This document shows positions 11,011 to 23,942 of a stretch of DNA of 64,000 bases, piece after piece; position 1 is the first letter of the stretch, and each line of letters opens with the position of its first letter. The DNA comes from Holothuria scabra. Taxonomy: Eukaryota > Echinodermata > Holothuroidea > Aspidochirotida > Holothuriidae. A program made the translations under genes and the position numbers. The stretch spans positions 49,014,879-49,078,878 of the forward strand of contig CM074187.1 of NCBI GenBank assembly GCA_037179385.1, written 5' to 3'. The notes under the pieces are model-generated. The model saw nothing but the letters and a program-made list of their open reading frames with translations. It did no database searches and had not been told where the DNA came from.

Positions 11011-14000
11011 ATGTAGACGCAATGTGGTATTTAGTATGAAACCATATCTCAGTACAGACACCATGATGGTGGACGAGACTCACCTTTGCATCAGGATATC
11101 AGAAAAGGGTTGATATGTTTGCCCAAGGATGGATTCAAGACAGTTTTGAAGGATAGAAATAATTTAGTTAAGAAAAAGAAAAAGGTATTTTTCATTTTTT
11201 TCTACAACATAACCCCACATTTTCGGATGCGCTTCAACATCCTTTAGGCAAACTGTCGCTTCTGGCGGACTTCGGGTTGCTAGATCCCTATCGGAAGCTT
11301 GACTTCTTCGGCGAGCAAGTTTTTCTGCTAGCCCTGCCGAGTCCCGTCAAGATTTGTTGCACATGTCATCACTCTTCGTGTGCAATAGTTACAATCGAAG
11401 TTGTTTACCACCTATGGACAATTTGAATAGTTCGAGTGAACTATTCTAGCTTACGTTATTGAAAGGCCGAAAGTGACTTGCCGTGCATTGATAAGGGTTG
11501 CCTTCTGATACACTTAATTATTGAAGAACATACTTAACACAATGAAATAGAATTTCAAAACTAACTTTAATCGTTCCACGAGTGTATTGAAAATTCAAAA
11601 TTTTTCCCCCGTGGAATATTTATTTCTTTCAAAATTGGAAAAGTGTAATTATCATCTGAATCGTGAACTGTTGATAACTTGATGTGCTTTCGCTGTAATT
11701 AATATTCCTGATAAAATTTCCACACTAGTGCGCTTACTCATACTGCGTTCGGGAAATGTTCCATTTTAAGTTACCAGTTATGCTGGACCACAACAAGGGT
11801 GCCTCAAGGAAGTTAGGGTCACCACATGATTGTCAAAAGTGGAATGGGTGGCAAATGAAAGGGCAAAGTAAAAGTTTAGGAACAAACATTTTCAGGTGTA
11901 GAGCGAAACCAACTTTTTTTCTTGTGGGGTCCTGGGGCTCACCCTAGGGTCTCTAGTTAGGATTCAGGGGACGAAACCCTGAAAACTTTGAGTCTCAGTA
12001 TTTTAGGTACATTTTGCTTTAGAAGAGGGGTCCAGGACATGCTAAGATACCCTGTTTGATTTCATGGCGGACGCTGGGAAATTTTGTTGGGGGTCCAAGG
12101 GGAAGGCCACTGGAGGCTCTGAGACACTAGTATTTCCTTGGTGAAAATAATGTCTCCTCAAAGTTACATATTTTTCACAATAGAGGCCCATGTGGGGGAA
12201 AGCTGTTGAATAATTGGGCAAATTATCCCATGTTCCCTTGTGCTCCTACTGATGGTATCCCCTAGCCGTTGGCGACATATTTTCCCACCATCTGCAAGTG
12301 CTTCTGTAGCTGAAAAGGAGCTTTGTCAGTATAACCTTGCTTGGTTTCCTTTTGGAGACTATTCTCATCACGTCTTCCCAACAGAGCAACACTTTTCGGT
12401 GCCCCCTTTGCAGTGCCGGTGCCCATACCGGAATTCCCGGCCACTGGTTTGTTGGGATGGATTGAGAAGTGACAATATGCTGCCAGTGCATTACCTTATT
12501 TTCATCCCCACTTACTGACAGCCCCCTCCCGCAGTTACGTTACTGCCCGACTGAGTTCTGCTTTCTGAAAAAAAAACTTTCTTCAACTCAAAGAAAACAT
12601 TATTTAGCTTAATCAAAGGCCGGTTTAGCCTATTGACTGCACAAAAATATAGAGCTGATGGAACACTTTATCAAATCTGTATCGAGGAACGTACTATAGC
12701 TAGAGGACCGACCACGCTACCTTGACACAAAGGGTTCAATAGGGATTGTCTCTCCTGTGCAGTCATGTGTAGGTTTCTTTAAAATGGTGTCTGTGTTAAA
12801 GTTTCTTTTTTAATCTCTCCCTTCATATGCACTGTATTTACAACTGATGAAAGAAAATGGTTTGCAACCGAGAGCCTAGCAACCGAGACTAAAGAAGCTT
12901 TTCTCCTTATACAAAAGTCACACAGTATGTCAATGCGAAACCAATCTTAGATGATTTGGTTGTAACAACACAGTAAGATACTACCGCAATGATAAGGTTT
13001 GTTAGAGCCTTAGAGTGCTAACAGGCGCGTAACCACTGTTGCTATGGTGGACTGGGAATTCAAGATTACACAAACCATGCAGATACATGCGTAGGCCTAC
13101 GAGGCGGGGGTGCAGGGCATTCTCCCACTCAGTTCGGGCAGAAACAGTTGGTCCATTCGGGCAACACATGATCAATAGTGACATTATTCGGGCAAAAATT
13201 GCTCTTGCCCTCCGGCACAGAAAATTAAACCATGTACGCCTACAAAGTTTAGTCGTTGGAACAGTATTGCATCAAGACCGGCTTCCCTATGGTCCCGATG
13301 TGATTACAAGTTTACAAGCGCTTATACACGATTTCTTCTCACAAAAGACATTTACTACCCCAATTTGCAGGGTAAAAGCAGTATTCAACACTTTCAAACG
13401 CTTTAGCAGTGCATTTAATGTTTAGGGCAAGCTTTATTGAAAAGCTGGGAGATATTTTATGTCTATTCAATCTTAAACTGAGATGAATAAAACTGAGGTG
13501 AGTAGACAACCGAAGAGAGATAAACTGAATAGATTGACGTGCTTGGGATTAGTTTTTGTATATTCACTTCAGTTTAAGGTTACATCACATGAAGTATATA
13601 CTAAATGCCACCTTTCCAAGAGGAACAAAAGGACTTAGGGGATTATTACTCCTTTCGACACAAGGGCAGAGAGTTGTTGGTGAACGTTCACCAGTAAGCT
13701 GATAGATCAAGGCTGATTGGCTGGAACATGTTGGACAGGGTATGACGTTTTCCATATTTCACTGCCATGAACAAAATTAACTGCTGAAAATGTACGAAAT
13801 TGTATAAAAAACCATGATACATGTTTCATTGTGCAAAAAGGGTACCAAAGGAGGTCAGAAAATTTGATTCCCAAACAGGGGTAACATTTTGAAGCACCTA
13901 ACTCCTTGTCAGGGCCTGAAATTCTGACTTCAAAGTGTTGATAATAGCCATACTTTCTCACTGTATATCCCAATATATAATCAAGGTGACTGCATACATG

Positions 14001-14675
14001 TTACAGCATCCTATAGGGGCGTACGTCATCACTAGACCGCTGCGCATAGGTTTGACACATCATGGCTTAGGATCCGTGTCATTCCTCCCTCCCTAGGTGG
14101 GTTGCTAAAGATTAGAGTCGTTCACGATGACGACAAGGATCGTTCATCTATTTTACAGGGGGCGTCCTTTCAGATGTGGGCAGAAGCGAACTAAATAGCC
14201 TGCGCGCATTGGGCTACTCAGACACTTGACTCAGTGGGGTACGATTCTCGATGACCAGCGTCTATGAAAGCGTGACTCTAATCTTTTGTCCACTTTCCCT
14301 TTTCAACTTATGAACAGACTGGTGGCGTTCTATTTTTTTTTTATTAGTAATACATACCACTCACTTCGATTACTGAAATAAAGGGGCCCTTTAAGTACCT
14401 ATTGCCCTCTGTTTTGCGTCTATAAAATTGTGTTTTTTATGTTTAGACTTGCTTTTCAGCTTAAGAACTGGTGACGTGCTCTCGCTCTTGAACTCATACA
14501 GTTCAATGAAAACTGACATTTAACACATAAGCTTTCACACCCCTTGCTTTGCCCCAATTGTAAATTATGAAAAATATAATGCTGCGGGCAAACGTTTACG
14601 GACGCAGCGCGAAGGTAAGCCCAAACCGCTTAAGGGTTCAGGTAGCTCTGAGGTTTTAAAGTATCTCTGGATGGA
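11011..14675. other. 3.7 kb without a supported gene
   Basis: Mostly unique-looking DNA. A GGGGTCC-rich stretch near 11930-12130 looks like a decayed transposon interior, and 14576-14680 resembles 9620-9745. Open frames at 12240-12518 and 13039-13425 lack supporting motifs. Confidence 0.5.
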
Positions 14676-17600
14676 AAATTAATTCGCATGAGATGTGTAT
14701 TGTTTATAAGCTTCAAAAAATTTTTTACAAAATTTAGTATGAAAGACTTCAATTTGACTGATATTTTGGAAATCCCGTGCTTCACATCCATAAAAAAGAA
14801 CCGAAAGGACAGGCTGATTGAACAATTTTGTCTGGATATCGGGCGGAAGACAAAGGTTATAGGGTTTAAGCATCATCAGATCATATACTGAACAGAGCTC
14901 GTCTGCCCTGATTTACTTGTGCATTCACGGCCTTAAAAAAACTGTTTTTATAGTTAAATGTGACCCCGAGATAGGTGTAGTCGTCAACGATTTGTACGTT
15001 TTTATCTCCAAATTTGAAAGTAGGTTTTTTCCTTTTTTTACCCTTTGAAAAAATAACTATTTTAGTTTTTTCAAAGTTAACTTTTATGGGCCAAACATTG
15101 CAGTTCATTATCGGATTCAGTCAATACAACAGTATCATCTGCATATAACAAAGTTAATAATTTAATGAAAACTTCTACTTCGTCATTACTGAGAACCTCA
15201 TTCATAGGACCTGACAAATTATGCAAACCATTATAATAGCGACTAACAAAACGCTCGAAATCGTTTGAAAATATTGTAAAAAGCACAGGGGACAGATTTT
15301 CACCATTTCTGACTCCTACATTACAATGAAAAAAAATTCAGATTTTATTCCGTCCAGCAGATTTTGCTTTCTCATAAAAAGTATGAATAACCTTCAGCAC
15401 ATTTCCATTAATATTACAGCCAATAAGCTGCACAGCCTTGCCCTATCCACAATGTCAAATGCCTTTTCATAATCAATAAAAGCACAATAAGTTCTCTTTT
15501 TCTAACGGAGATAATAATCAACAATAGCGTAAAGCGTGAATACATGATCAAATGTAGAGTGCTTGCTCCTAAACCCTTCCTGGTATACGCCAACCATACC
15601 AGTGTTACACAGGAAAGTTTTAATACATTCATTTGAAGTTGAGGTGAATAGGTGAATAGCTACCCAAACAGCTTTACAAGGTTATACCGCGATAGATCTC
15701 AGCGTCATTGATTCCTTGCCATAGGCAGACAAGGAATCTATGCGATGGTGATGTGTGTGTGTGTGTATGTATGTGTGTATGACAGTTGCTTGTAAACACG
15801 ATATCTCAGGGTAGGAATATCCGACACTTTTCATATTTGGTATATTGATTTTTCATGTTGAGAGAAAGAACCCTATTTTTTGGTAGAGGTCAAAGGTCAT
15901 TTGAGGTCACCAGCGGTAAAATTGCCAAACACCGAAAATGGCTTGTAAACACGATATCTTCAGATAAGACTGACCGACACTTTTCCTACTTGGTTTATAG
16001 ATTTGTCATGTTGAGAGGAAGAACCCTATTGTTTTCGGTAGAGGTCAAAGGTCATTTGAGGTCACCAGTGGTATAATTGCGAAAACGTCAAAAGTGGCTT
16101 GTTAACACAGTATCTCGATATAGGAGTGACCGACACTTTTCATATTTGAGAAATAGATTTGTCATGTTGAGAGAAAGAACCCTATTTTTTTTTTTTCTTT
16201 TCTTTTTTTTTTTGGTCATCTGGTGTAACTGGAGGTTAGTGTTTGTTGGGATTTGTAGGTTATCAACATGATATAAGTGTGTTTCAAAATCAGTTTGAGA
16301 GAAAGTTATTTCATGGCAAGGAATCACTAAGCCTTTTGGCTTTCTGGTTAGGAGAGCCCTTACCCTTATAGATTAGCATAATCAAACCAATGGTCCACGT
16401 AGTTGGGATAATACAGGAAGCCAAAATCACATTAAACAATTTCTCTAGGAGAGATATAACATGATCGGGACTGTATTTCAAAAATTTGTTAACAATTTGA
16501 TCCTCACCTGACGTTTTATTATTCTTAAGCCTGTTTAATTGAACTCTAACTTCATCAACAGAAATGCATTTGTTAAGTTCAAGGTTTTCGGCAGTATGAG
16601 AATCCGACTACTGGTTCCATCGGAAGAGGCTTTTTTTGATTCAACTCTCCGAAATGATTTCTAAATGACTCTAACGATATGTTATTACAACTGGTAGTAA
16701 TATTACTTGCCTTATTTAATTATATTCCAATACTCCTTAGGATTCTTGGATTTAAGATGCCTTAATTTGGAATGAAACATACCAAAATAGTTCCGTTTTG
16801 TTTTCCTCGTGTGCTGTATAGTTTTTAAATGTAGGGCACATACTTCTCCACGAGTGAAAACCCTTTAAATATTTATACGAACGTTTTGCTTTTACGTATT
16901 TCTTTTTCATTTCTCTACAACTGTGATCAAACCAGGGCTGCCGTAACGGAGAATATCTCTTTAAGGATCTTAAATGAACACGTTTTACAATTCCAGCCTT
17001 GTCTGTCGTTTCAAGAAATACGTTATTCAAGTTCGTAACAATATCATCAAGCTGAGAATTTGTAAGTTTTGGGGGGCGATGCGCACTGTTTAACCAAAAA
17101 TTTCCTAACTGGCTAACGATAGCCTAATCCCAAACCTTATCCCCAACCCATTCAAAGAATACAATCGATACAATGCAATGGCAATAACCAATCAAGAAAC
17201 ACCTTGTTAAACAGAGCGCATCTACCCGATTTTTGGACGTCCAAAGACTCGCAGTTTTTCTGTGATTCCAATGATATCACTATCACAGAAGGAGCTTGTA
17301 AATTCACTAGCTCAGGTATTATCCCAGTCAATTCGTGTATGCATTATATTTAGTTCCAAATTTGAAAATCTGTTATTATCAATAGGCAAATTATCCTTAC
17401 AGTTAAATTTAAGACTTATCGCCCTGTGCTTGTCAGACAAAAACTTATCCATATCTTCAACAATAAAATCCACTACTTGTGGAAACATTTCTGCAGAAAA
17501 AATTACATAATCAATGACACTCTTAGTATCACATGTCATCTGACCAATTCCTTTATCATTACCGAAATGAATAGAATTCAAGAGATGAACATATCGTTCC

Positions 17601-17700
17601 GATATAGTTTCAATAAAAATGTTCGTTCCGTGAAGAAAAGATATCATTTAAAGGTATTTGATGAAACTGCTATGAGATATATGATTACAATATTATGGAA
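14676..17700 (-). mobile_element. Decayed non-LTR retrotransposon (EN-RT ORF2), split by an insertion
   Basis: Reading right to left: an endonuclease C-terminal part (17647-17312: SVIDYVIFSAEMFP, then DKFLSDKHRAI in place of the usual SDH); a linker (17030-16752: PWFDHSCREMKKKY); reverse transcriptase with YKGKGSPNDAEIYRGITL (interrupted by the element at 15709-16348), GFRSKHSTFDHVF, FIDYEKAFDIVDR, and YADDTVVL near 15150; then the post-RT segment (TYLGVTFNY; LFNQPVLSVLFYGCEARDF). Frameshifts and stops break the ORF in several places, so it is inactive. The family within the LINEs is not certain. Confidence 0.5.
15709..16348 (+). mobile_element. Helentron-like non-autonomous element, complete copy in a LINE
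   Basis: 640 bp, no TSD. The left end carries hairpin GATTCCTT (15710-15717) / AAGGAATC (15731-15738), then a TG microsatellite. The core has units starting at 15789, 15942 and 16098, with perfect AGGTCAAAGGTCA at 15887-15899 and 16042-16054. A T-rich run follows, then GGCAAGGAAT (inverse of the left end), terminal hairpin AAGCC-TTTT-GGCTT (16329-16342) and CTGGT. Removing it joins ...GCGTCAT to TAGGAG... and restores the RT frame of the host LINE exactly. Insertion between two T bases, inverted subterminal repeats, a 3' hairpin and a tandem core fit Helentron-derived (HINE/DINE-like) elements. No Rep/helicase gene is present. Confidence 0.5.
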
Positions 17701-17720
17701 AGGTGTAGCTACATATAGCC

Positions 17721-19130
17721 AATAGGACTTGTATCGGACGGCACTTTACAAAAAGTAAGGGGTGAAATGGTAATTTGGAGGACTCGATCTGTAATTGCAG
17801 CGAGATTAGGCATTCAACATATTAAAAAATTTATACTTGCAGTGGCAGAAGAAATCCGTTTTCTACTTTTCTCACATCCTTTAAACGTTTCGGTTAAAAA
17901 AGAAAAAAAAACGCTCAATGGGGAGGGGGGTGTTCGCATCCCGACTCCCTCCCCCCACCCTTGGTGTAGTTTATAGGTAAAATATACCACTGCTCTCTTC
18001 GCTATCTGATAATGGCGCTCGGGTTTGATTAATATAAAATAAGACGATTGTGGACCTTCTGTATAACACTGCAAGTTTAGCCCCCAAATTCGAAGTTTTG
18101 AATTTTATCTGGTATTTGTCTTACAATTTGTCATGTTTTATTGGATTGAAAACTTTTTAGCAAACAAAAAATTAAACCAGCGATTGAGTTAATTCTACTT
18201 ACAAGAATTTTAGATGTCATTTCCGCCGGCTTTCCAAGTGGTCGACATTTTCAATTTTTTCTGTACACTCCCTTAGATAGTCTTTTTGATAGCATTAAAC
18301 ATTTTTGCCCCATATAAAAATGCCGCCCCTTTTCAAACTGGACATGAGTCAGAGGCTGGATCCGATCTTGATCGGACTTTCTCTTACACACGCTGGTCAT
18401 CGGACATCATGGCTCCCCATGTAATGCTAGATCCGCTCGACCAGCTACGATATTGCGCTAGCTCCAGACACTTTTGTGAATAAGGTATAATCTACCATAA
18501 AAATCATTAAGTGTTATTTTTAAGAAGGAAAAGATTTTAAATTGAATTAAAGTTTACCTTTGGTCCAGTGCTGTAATAACGCGGTCGTCATTGAAAAAAA
18601 TATAAGGGCTATCCCACTTGAGTTGCCTGAACAAAACTAGGTGAACATCATCCGCTCCATGTAGTGACAAACCTCGGTAGTATATCTCATAATTCTCCAC
18701 TGTACGATTTCCTTCCGTAAGCCTCTCTTTCAATTACTTTTTCATGTGAGTCATTAGTTAATGAGTGGTATAACATACCAATTCCGTGTCATCGTAATAT
18801 ACAGACGGGAAGAACCAAAAAAAAAAAAAAGATTGAGCGAGAAGAAGGTTGTAACGAAAAAGGAAATCGATAACATTATTTTTTTGTTTCAAACAGGAGA
18901 CTCATTTCAGTCATGTTATCTCCGATCGAGTCTCTTACTAGACTAGCAGTTTATGATGGGTCACTCTTATAAAGAAAAAATATGTTTGGGACCGAGTGTT
19001 GCAAACGACCATGGTCAGAGATGTAGCTGCGTATTCTTGAACTTTTTAATATTGCTAACCGTAAGTTTTATTAAATGGTCCCTCATTTGAACAGCACGTC
19101 AAAGTTTATACTGACGTTCCAAGATTTTTA
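17721..19130. other. No gene recognised
   Basis: AT-rich intergenic sequence with polyA and G-rich patches (near 17890 and 17920). Nothing assignable. Confidence 0.5.
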
Positions 19131-19134
19131 TTAA

Positions 19135-19409
19135 AGGGCCACAAGGGTACAATTTTGGTACGGGGTACCGAATTTCTCAATCGGCTCAGCTCTTTGATTG
19201 ACAGCTAATTCAAACAATGCAGAGTACCAAAGCTTATATTACACAGCATGAACGGTACTGAGAGCGTTTGGATTAGTTTTTCTATACTCACCTTGAAGCA
19301 ATAAACTGAGATTGTATCTGGATGAGGATGAATTTCAGACAATTGTGGGAGGGGCTTAAGTAAGAGGGTTAGGAGAATTGGTGCTGTTTGGGATGAGAGA
19401 ACCGGGCCT
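19135..19409. mobile_element. TTAA-flanked MITE, copy 2
   Basis: Flanked by TTAA at 19131-19134 and 19410-19413. Begins AGGGCC and ends GGGCCT. The interior matches copy 1 at 4925-5219 in the same orientation, including the GGGAGGGGCTTAAGT block near 19350. A partial relative lies at about 19930-20065. Confidence 0.5.
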
Positions 19410-20468
19410 TTAAGGGCATTTTTACTTTGAAATGACTCGGTGAAGGTGCAGTAGAAGCTCCGTGCCCTAGAGTGTTCGGTCCATATCGTTCGTAGGGCCA
19501 TCTGAGAAATCGAAGGGCATTAGCGTATTGGTCGGGTGGCAGGGGAGGGACGTCTACAGTCCATTTTTCGGGAAACTATGCAATTTTCGTCGGATCGAGA
19601 AATTAACTTCATGGGGAAAATTATCAAAATCAAACAATGAACTGGGTTTTTGTCTGTCCAGTATGAGAAAGCTTCAGGCAGGTATTCATAATTCCAGACA
19701 GTTCCGACTTATTTGCTTCTAGCCATCCCACAGCTCTCTAAAATCGATCTTTGTTCAGAACAGACACAATCCTACTTTATTTCTTTAGGAAAGACCCCAT
19801 GGGGTCAATCCTGAGGAGACATCGCAGGGGGTTATAAGGTTCTGCCACATTTTAGAAATACACCCATTCACTTAACATCTTCACACAGTTAATTTTGACG
19901 GAAGTGACCACGTCCCGTTCCACATTCGAATAAAGAGTGAATCAGAACACTCTCAGTTCATTTTATGTAGCAGGAACTACTCTGCATTTTTTCAATTTGA
20001 TGTCAATCAAAAATGTTGTGCCAATTGAGAATTTTGGGGTGACGAATTACCTGCTTTAAATTTTGGTTGAAACGAGGAGCAGCTAGTGACTGTCTGAAGG
20101 AGGTGATTCACCTTTTCATATCTTTGCATTAATTGTGAACAAGACACCTGCAAAATGGAGACGTTTTCATGTTTCTTTTTTTTTCTTACATTAGCAAAAA
20201 AGAGCACTTCTTTCACGAATCCTTTACAAGGCACCAAAGGCTTCCGGCGCCTCAGTTCACGTAATGTTTTTTCTCCCAATATAACTTCCCGAATGAGTCT
20301 TAATTATTATCGGTCTGATAAGGTTCATTATTTGTATGCATTGGCTATATGCTTAAGTGTGTAATTGTGTAGGAGCACAGCATTCTGAAAAATGAGTGTA
20401 GGTGGCAAGTTTTCTCCTTCCTTTTCTTTTGAAAATTTATGTTGAATCAAAATTAAAAGCTTATCGGA

Positions 20469-21324
20469 CAGTGGCGTCACCAGACTTTTCATTCTAGGGG
20501 GAACTGGGGGAAAATCAATTTTGCAGGGGGCACTGGTAGACTCCACCCAAGGCTCAACGGGTGGGGGCCAGGGGCCCACCATAGGGCCCCTGGTGGGGGT
20601 CCAGGGGGCGAAGCCTCCGGAAGCTCCTAGATTTTAGCCTGTTTGTGAGGTACTTATGTCGCTAATAAAGGATGCTTCCTGTGTCTTAACACTGGCCGAA
20701 AAGTACCTCCAGGGTAACTTCCAGTGAGGCTTTTGGTAAAAGAAAGCCAGTGATTCAACTACCAAGAGTGGATCCGACTGACATTTTGAAAAAGGGGGGG
20801 GGGGATGAACTATAGACAAAAGCTAATTGGCAGTTCAGTATGAGTCTCGGTGGGAGTCCAGTGGGCGAAGCTCCCGGAAGCTCGCGGGTTTTAGGGAGTT
20901 TGTGAGGTATTGAGGTCTTAATTAAAGGGTAATGCTATTGTCTTTACACTGGTCTAAAATTACTTCTCAGAGCAACTCCAAGTAAGATTTTACTGGTTAC
21001 AAAACTAGTGAAACTACCAAGCAAGGGGAGCCGAACTAGAAAGAGAAAGAGAAAGCAGTTGATGTGTAGTTAGATGTGATTCTCTTTGGAAAATGTAGGC
21101 CTAATCCTGCTCGAACGGTTACCTGAGCTGTGCGCCACCTTCAACTGGCGTAGTAGAAGTGTGAAGAAAATTAAATCTTAAAATTTTTAAAGTCACACTC
21201 TAACTACAGAAGGCATACAGTTTCTTGAAAATCTCAAGTCTCAGTTGGGGAGGCACACGGGGGGAGGGGGGTCACACGATTTTTCAGGGGGGACGTGCCC
21301 TTGGCCCGCTTGGTGACGCCACTG
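20469..21324. mobile_element. hAT-type non-autonomous element with exact 8-bp TSD
   Basis: TIRs are CAGTGGCGTCACCA and its inverse TGGTGACGCCACTG, 14 bp and perfect. TTATCGGA flanks both sides (20461-20468 and 21325-21332). The 856-bp interior is GGGGGC-rich with no transposase ORF, and contains two diverged copies of a ~250-bp block (from about 20580 and 20855). Confidence 0.5.
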
Positions 21325-21784
21325 TTATCGGATGATCAGGCATCAGATTCATTTTAAAGGACTAAATATGTCCAGCTTTAGGTTTGTCATGCAACTTTGT
21401 CCGTCGGATTGGTACGTTAAAGGGAAAGAGCAGTCCACCCAACTTGAAGTAGTGTAGTAGACTGGCCTGTTTCATGATTGGCTCTTGACAGTAATGTGGC
21501 AATATTTTTCTCTTAAAATGTGAAATTTACAAGTAGTCAACTGATTTTTTTTAATTTGAGTATGGAACATCGAATTCCTAAAATATTACAAAAGATACTT
21601 TGAAGAGAAATGAGAAGAAGATTGTGAGATTTAGCTTTTTTTTCAAAATAAGTTTGGGCGAATGCTCTAGCTTGACCTTTAAATGGCTGTCCCGAGGGTA
21701 GGGTTTCGAGATTGGGAGTAACACTCAAGGTATCACCCTCTGCTTTAACTTCTAGCTTAGGTTCCCTCAGATAGCGACGCGCGC

Positions 21785-22185
21785 GCTACTTGTGGCGGGC
21801 GACGTTGTTTGAATGGCGCAAAAAATTACTGGGAGAATATTGAAAAACTTTAACATTTTCATAACTTCTCTGACAAGAATTGTAGGTACTGTAAATAAAT
21901 CTAGTACTTCCCATGACTTCACTTCCAGGCAAGGATATAATAACGTCCTATTTGTTCTCACAAGAAAGTAGAATCGCCGTCACTTTTTACATTCATTAGA
22001 GTCAGTGCTAAGTCGATTCACCGTTATGGTGAATCGACAAAAATTGTTGTTTTTAAAAACTTTTGGCCTAGAAAACTGAACAAAGTTTGCACCATTTTGC
22101 ATGTTAGCCCCTTCTTAAACGCAAAAATTTCAAAGAGGGAGGGGGACACCCCCGCCTCTTATACCCCTTCCCCAACACGGCGATC
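21785..22185. repeat. Dispersed repeat, inverted partner at 40470-40870
   Basis: Landmarks include GCGCAAAAAATTACTGGG, a run around CTTATTTGTTCTCACAAGAAAGTA, CATTCATTAGAGTCAG, and a GGGGGACACCCCC end. All recur in reverse complement and reverse order at 40470-40870. Ends and class are unresolved; no ORF. Confidence 0.5.
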
Positions 22186-22674
22186 AGTGGAGCATTATAT
22201 CAGTAACATTAAAATGTGGTGCCTTAGAAAATTTAATTGAGGAAGCCTGCCGGGAGTCCAGCGGCTCCCACAGACTTTTTCCAGTTGTGAGACACTGGAT
22301 TATTTTCCTTCACTTTTCTACTGCTTATGCGGAGCATCACGTGCACAAGGGCATGATTTTTGAAGTTTTGGGATGGCTCGACCTAGGAAACGAACCACGA
22401 CTGAGTCCGCGTGAAAACGGATGCACTTTCCAGTAGACAAAGCACACGGCTAGACGGTCTCGGAGTGCTTGAAGAGGCAGTAGATTTCCTGGTCATACCA
22501 AAGACTTCAAAAATGAAACCTACTGCAGGGACGGCTTCAGGGGATGGCAGGGGCGACCGCCCCATATTAGCCAGAAAATGTGAAAAGAGAAGGAAAAAAG
22601 AGGAAACAGGAGAAAAAGAGCACTAAACTCATTCTTTCCCCTCCTATCAAAATACACGGGCGCCGCCCCTGACT

Positions 22675-22815
22675 ACTGTCATAGTGCTTGGTGCTCAGCA
22701 TGCATAATCAATGGAGTAGGGAAACAAGCCAACCAGCTACAACTGGAAAAGTCTCGAAGGCCGACTTGACTTAATTGGTTAGAAACTGCCCTATCTCACT
22801 CCCTGTCTGACTAAC
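22675..22815 (+). repeat. tRNA-Val-type SINE body, truncated copy
   Basis: Shares the block TAGTGCTTGGTGCTCAGCAT ... ACAACTGGAAAA ... TTGGTTAGAAACTG with the copies at 48381-48590 and 54165-54330. The tRNA-like head is missing. Confidence 0.5.
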
Positions 22816-22882
22816 TTACAGCTGGTCATCATACTTACTAGAAACAATGAAGAGCTCGAGGAGTTTCAGATGTTCATTTGTG

Positions 22883-22907
22883 TTTTTTTTTTTTTTTTTT
22901 TTTTTTT
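22883..22907. repeat. T25 homopolymer
   Basis: A 25-base T run, the longest homopolymer in the window. It could be the A-tail of a minus-strand retroposed sequence, but no body is recognised beside it. Confidence 0.5.
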
Positions 22908-23514
22908 GCGCTTTTTCATATTTCTAATACTTCTCTCAGTATTTCTAAGTCTAGATAGTTATTAGGCCTATACGATTATGCAAATTTGATAATCACCTAT
23001 CCGAGTGTTGTTCACTGCTTTCCATTTCTTCAAAAAAGTATAATTGCAGCAATAAAGGAAATAATGTACTCACATGAAACACTCAGACAAGACGGACACT
23101 GCATAAGTTCGATTAACTGCTAATTGGTTCTGTGGCTGTTTTTTGTGGTTATAAGAGGTGCCATTAATCGGTCATATTGTTGTCAACATGACGATATCAA
23201 TAATGATATACCCAGTCACATTGTGGATTTAGTACGGACTTCATGGGGAAATGTTTCCGGGGAACATAATTGAGACAAGTCACATTATTTCTGTACAACT
23301 TCGTTAATGTAAAATTTTTGAGGGTAACCCATCATAATGATCGTCTGAAGAATGAAATGACTTTGCTGACCATTTTGAACATTTCATTTGGCAGACTAAA
23401 TGGCATGTAAGTCATTTCCTTTGAAAATAGTCTGTAATGGCAAATCTTGATTCTCATCCTAGACAGTTTCAATTCTCACAAGCCCCTTGTTGTACACAAC
23501 TAGAACCTATAGAC

Positions 23515-23942
23515 CAGTGCTTCTCAACCTTTATGATCCACTTCCCCACTTGGGATTTTTTTTTACACCATTCACCCCTAGTGCTATGAACATCAAATTA
23601 CTAAAAAAAACTAAAAACTAGAACATGCTAGTTAGGTTTTGTTTCAAACTTATCTTTAAAGAACACAGACCACAGATTTACACATAAGCATACAACTGGA
23701 GAGCTGATGTTTAGAATATCTCTCCAAACACCAACTATATTCTGGCTGATAGCTACCGGTCAGATGAAGCTATGAATTTTCAATTCTGAGTATGAAAACT
23801 CAATTCATGCAAATTTTCCCCTATTCACGAAATTCCCCCCTTTGTGTATAATTCACTCGCAATTCCCCAATTTCCAAATTTCACCCCGAGCATTTCGAAT
23901 TCACTCCTGGGGGTGCACTTGGACCCCGGTTGAGAAGCACTG
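23515..23942. mobile_element. hAT (Charlie/Tip100-like) MITE with exact 8-bp TSD
   Basis: Perfect 15-bp TIRs CAGTGCTTCTCAACC / GGTTGAGAAGCACTG, the well-known CAGTGSTTCTCAACC type of hAT elements. Exact TSD CTATAGAC at 23507-23514 and 23943-23950. The 428-bp interior has no ORF. Confidence 0.5.

Noticed and set aside
10636..11016. 126-codon open frame on the + strand
   Set aside because: It runs through a C15 tract and transposon-like text, and the Pro run is an artefact of the homopolymer.
13039..13425. 128-codon open frame on the + strand
   Set aside because: No recognisable domain, no splice context, and no homologous text elsewhere in the window.
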